DNA of 5,387 bases from positions 1 through 5,387 of the forward strand of contig DAOWGL010000136.1 of assembly GCA_030637455.1 (NCBI GenBank), read 5' to 3'. Every line of letters begins with the position of its first letter. Within the stretch, counting starts at the first letter, position 1. Below, piece by piece: positions 4,698-5,387 of the stretch. The DNA is from Candidatus Nitrosopumilus sp. Lineage in GTDB: Archaea > Thermoproteota > Nitrososphaeria > Nitrososphaerales > Nitrosopumilaceae. The notes under the pieces are model-generated. The model made no database searches, was not told the DNA's origin, and saw only the letters and a program-made list of their open reading frames with translations. The translations under genes and the position numbers were made by a program.

Positions 4698-5387
4698 TTA
4701 TCCCATTCCACCAGGGGCACCAGATATTGCAATAACATCATCAATTCTAAGTATCATGCATGCAGCTTCTGTAGCAGATTTGATTATCTGTTCTTTAACT
4801 ACAATTGGTTCTACAACGTTGATTGCCATCATATCTGCAATCTTCATATTTCTAGCATCAATTCCAGTCCATTTTTGACCTTGATTTTGTCTTGCTCTAA
4901 GATTAGCCATTGTATCAATTGGATCCATTCCTGCATTTTCAGCGATTGTGAGTGGAATCGTTTCTAATGCTTCGGCATATTTTTTGATTGCAAGTTGTTC
5001 TCGACCATCAAAATTATCAGCCCAATCTTTGAGTAATGAGGCTGCAAATGCTTCAGGTGCACCGCCACCAGCTACAATTGCTGGTTTTTCAAGTACATCT
5101 TTTACAACCATTAGAGAATCATGAATTGAACGGTCAACTTCATCAATTACTCTTTGGGTTCCACCGCGAATTAACATTGTAACTGATTGTGGATGTTTAC
5201 ATCCTTCAATGAAGACCCATTTATCAGACTCGACTTTCTTTTGATGTGCTAAATCTGCAGCACCAAGATCACTTTCTGAAAGATCATCAAGATTACTAAT
5301 TACACGTCCTCCAGTTGCTTTAGAAAGTTTAATCATATCACTTTCCTTAACACGACGAACTGCCATAATACCATATTTTGCAAGATA
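4698..5387 (-). CDS. Thermosome (group II chaperonin) subunit, C-terminal part
   Basis: The frame runs from the window end to TAA at 4698-4700 and shows 229 C-terminal residues of a protein usually near 550 long, so about 320 residues lie outside. The first visible codons read YLAKYGIMAVRRVKESDM, internal to the family, so the ATG at 5366 is not the start. Recognisable features are the apical to intermediate region (KWVFIEGCKHP, MLIRGGTQRVIDEVDRSIHD), the nucleotide-site motif GGGAPE (about 5069-5052), then REQLAIKKYAEALE, IPLTIAENAGMDPID, and the closing IKSATEAACMILRIDDVIA. It ends GAPGGMG, like the Gly/Met-rich tails that project into the ring cavity. Thermosomes are double-ring ATP-dependent folding machines with a built-in lid, in the cytoplasm. 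Which paralogue (alpha, beta or other) cannot be told. The N-terminal ATP-site residues, including the NDGAT motif, are not visible. Confidence 0.97.
   Translation of the reverse strand, partial: YLAKYGIMAVRRVKESDMIKLSKATGGRVISNLDDLSESDLGAADLAHQKKVESDKWVFIEGCKHPQSVTMLIRGGTQRVIDEVDRSIHDSLMVVKDVLEKPAIVAGGGAPEAFAASLLKDWADNFDGREQLAIKKYAEALETIPLTIAENAGMDPIDTMANLRARQNQGQKWTGIDARNMKIADMMAINVVEPIVVKEQIIKSATEAACMILRIDDVIAISGAPGGMG

Noticed and set aside
5364..5366. ATG at 5366 as the start of the thermosome gene
   Set aside because: The upstream codons to the window edge (YLAKYGI) continue the conserved chaperonin sequence, and about 320 family residues would otherwise be missing.
1..5387. A new defence, mobile or biosynthetic system
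   Set aside because: No nuclease, transposase, integrase, toxin-antitoxin pair, long repeat, composition shift or chain of unknown enzymes is visible. The three proteins without known role are small and interspersed with housekeeping genes.

Overview
The window looks like a chromosomal segment from an ammonia-oxidising archaeon of the Thaumarchaeota (Nitrososphaerota), most like marine Nitrosopumilus and its relatives. Four things point there: AT-rich DNA with very short intergenic gaps; archaea-specific proteins (an MptE-type pterin pyrophosphokinase and a group II chaperonin, the thermosome); small proteins that I recognise, from memory, as typical of thaumarchaea (a DUF6659-like protein and DUF2024); and a secreted protein ending in the 'IPxWhxxhxxWYxExxIxxxDhhxAIxYLIxExII' module, which recurs in surface proteins of this phylum. 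Genus is an inference; no rRNA gene is present to confirm it.

Layout. Positions 1-3073 are read left to right. They hold the 3' end of mptE, an unrecognised 189-residue coiled-coil protein, guaA (single-chain GMP synthase), a 118-residue DUF6659-like protein and an 86-residue DUF2024 protein. From the 189-residue gene onward the gaps are 4, 8 and 12 nt, so these four genes probably form one operon. Its likely promoter is in the 35-nt gap at 303-337. Positions 3070-5387 are read right to left. In transcription order they hold the C-terminal part of a thermosome subunit (cut by the window end), a ROK-family sugar kinase resembling bacterial Mak/YajF fructokinases, and a small exported protein with a VETE tandem-repeat linker. 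The two blocks converge at 3070-3073, where the two TAA stops share a TTAA palindrome and leave no intergenic space.

Function. Most of the window is housekeeping: pterin cofactor synthesis, guanine nucleotide synthesis and protein folding. The ROK kinase probably phosphorylates a hexose. The 189-residue, DUF6659-like and DUF2024 proteins have no established role; their spacing ties them to guaA expression but does not show a shared pathway. I found no RNA gene, mobile element, CRISPR array or phage-like gene, and no clear sign of an undescribed multi-gene system. The points most worth checking are the guaA-linked proteins of unknown function, the atypical GuaA C-terminus, the modular secreted protein and the possible bacterial origin of the ROK kinase.
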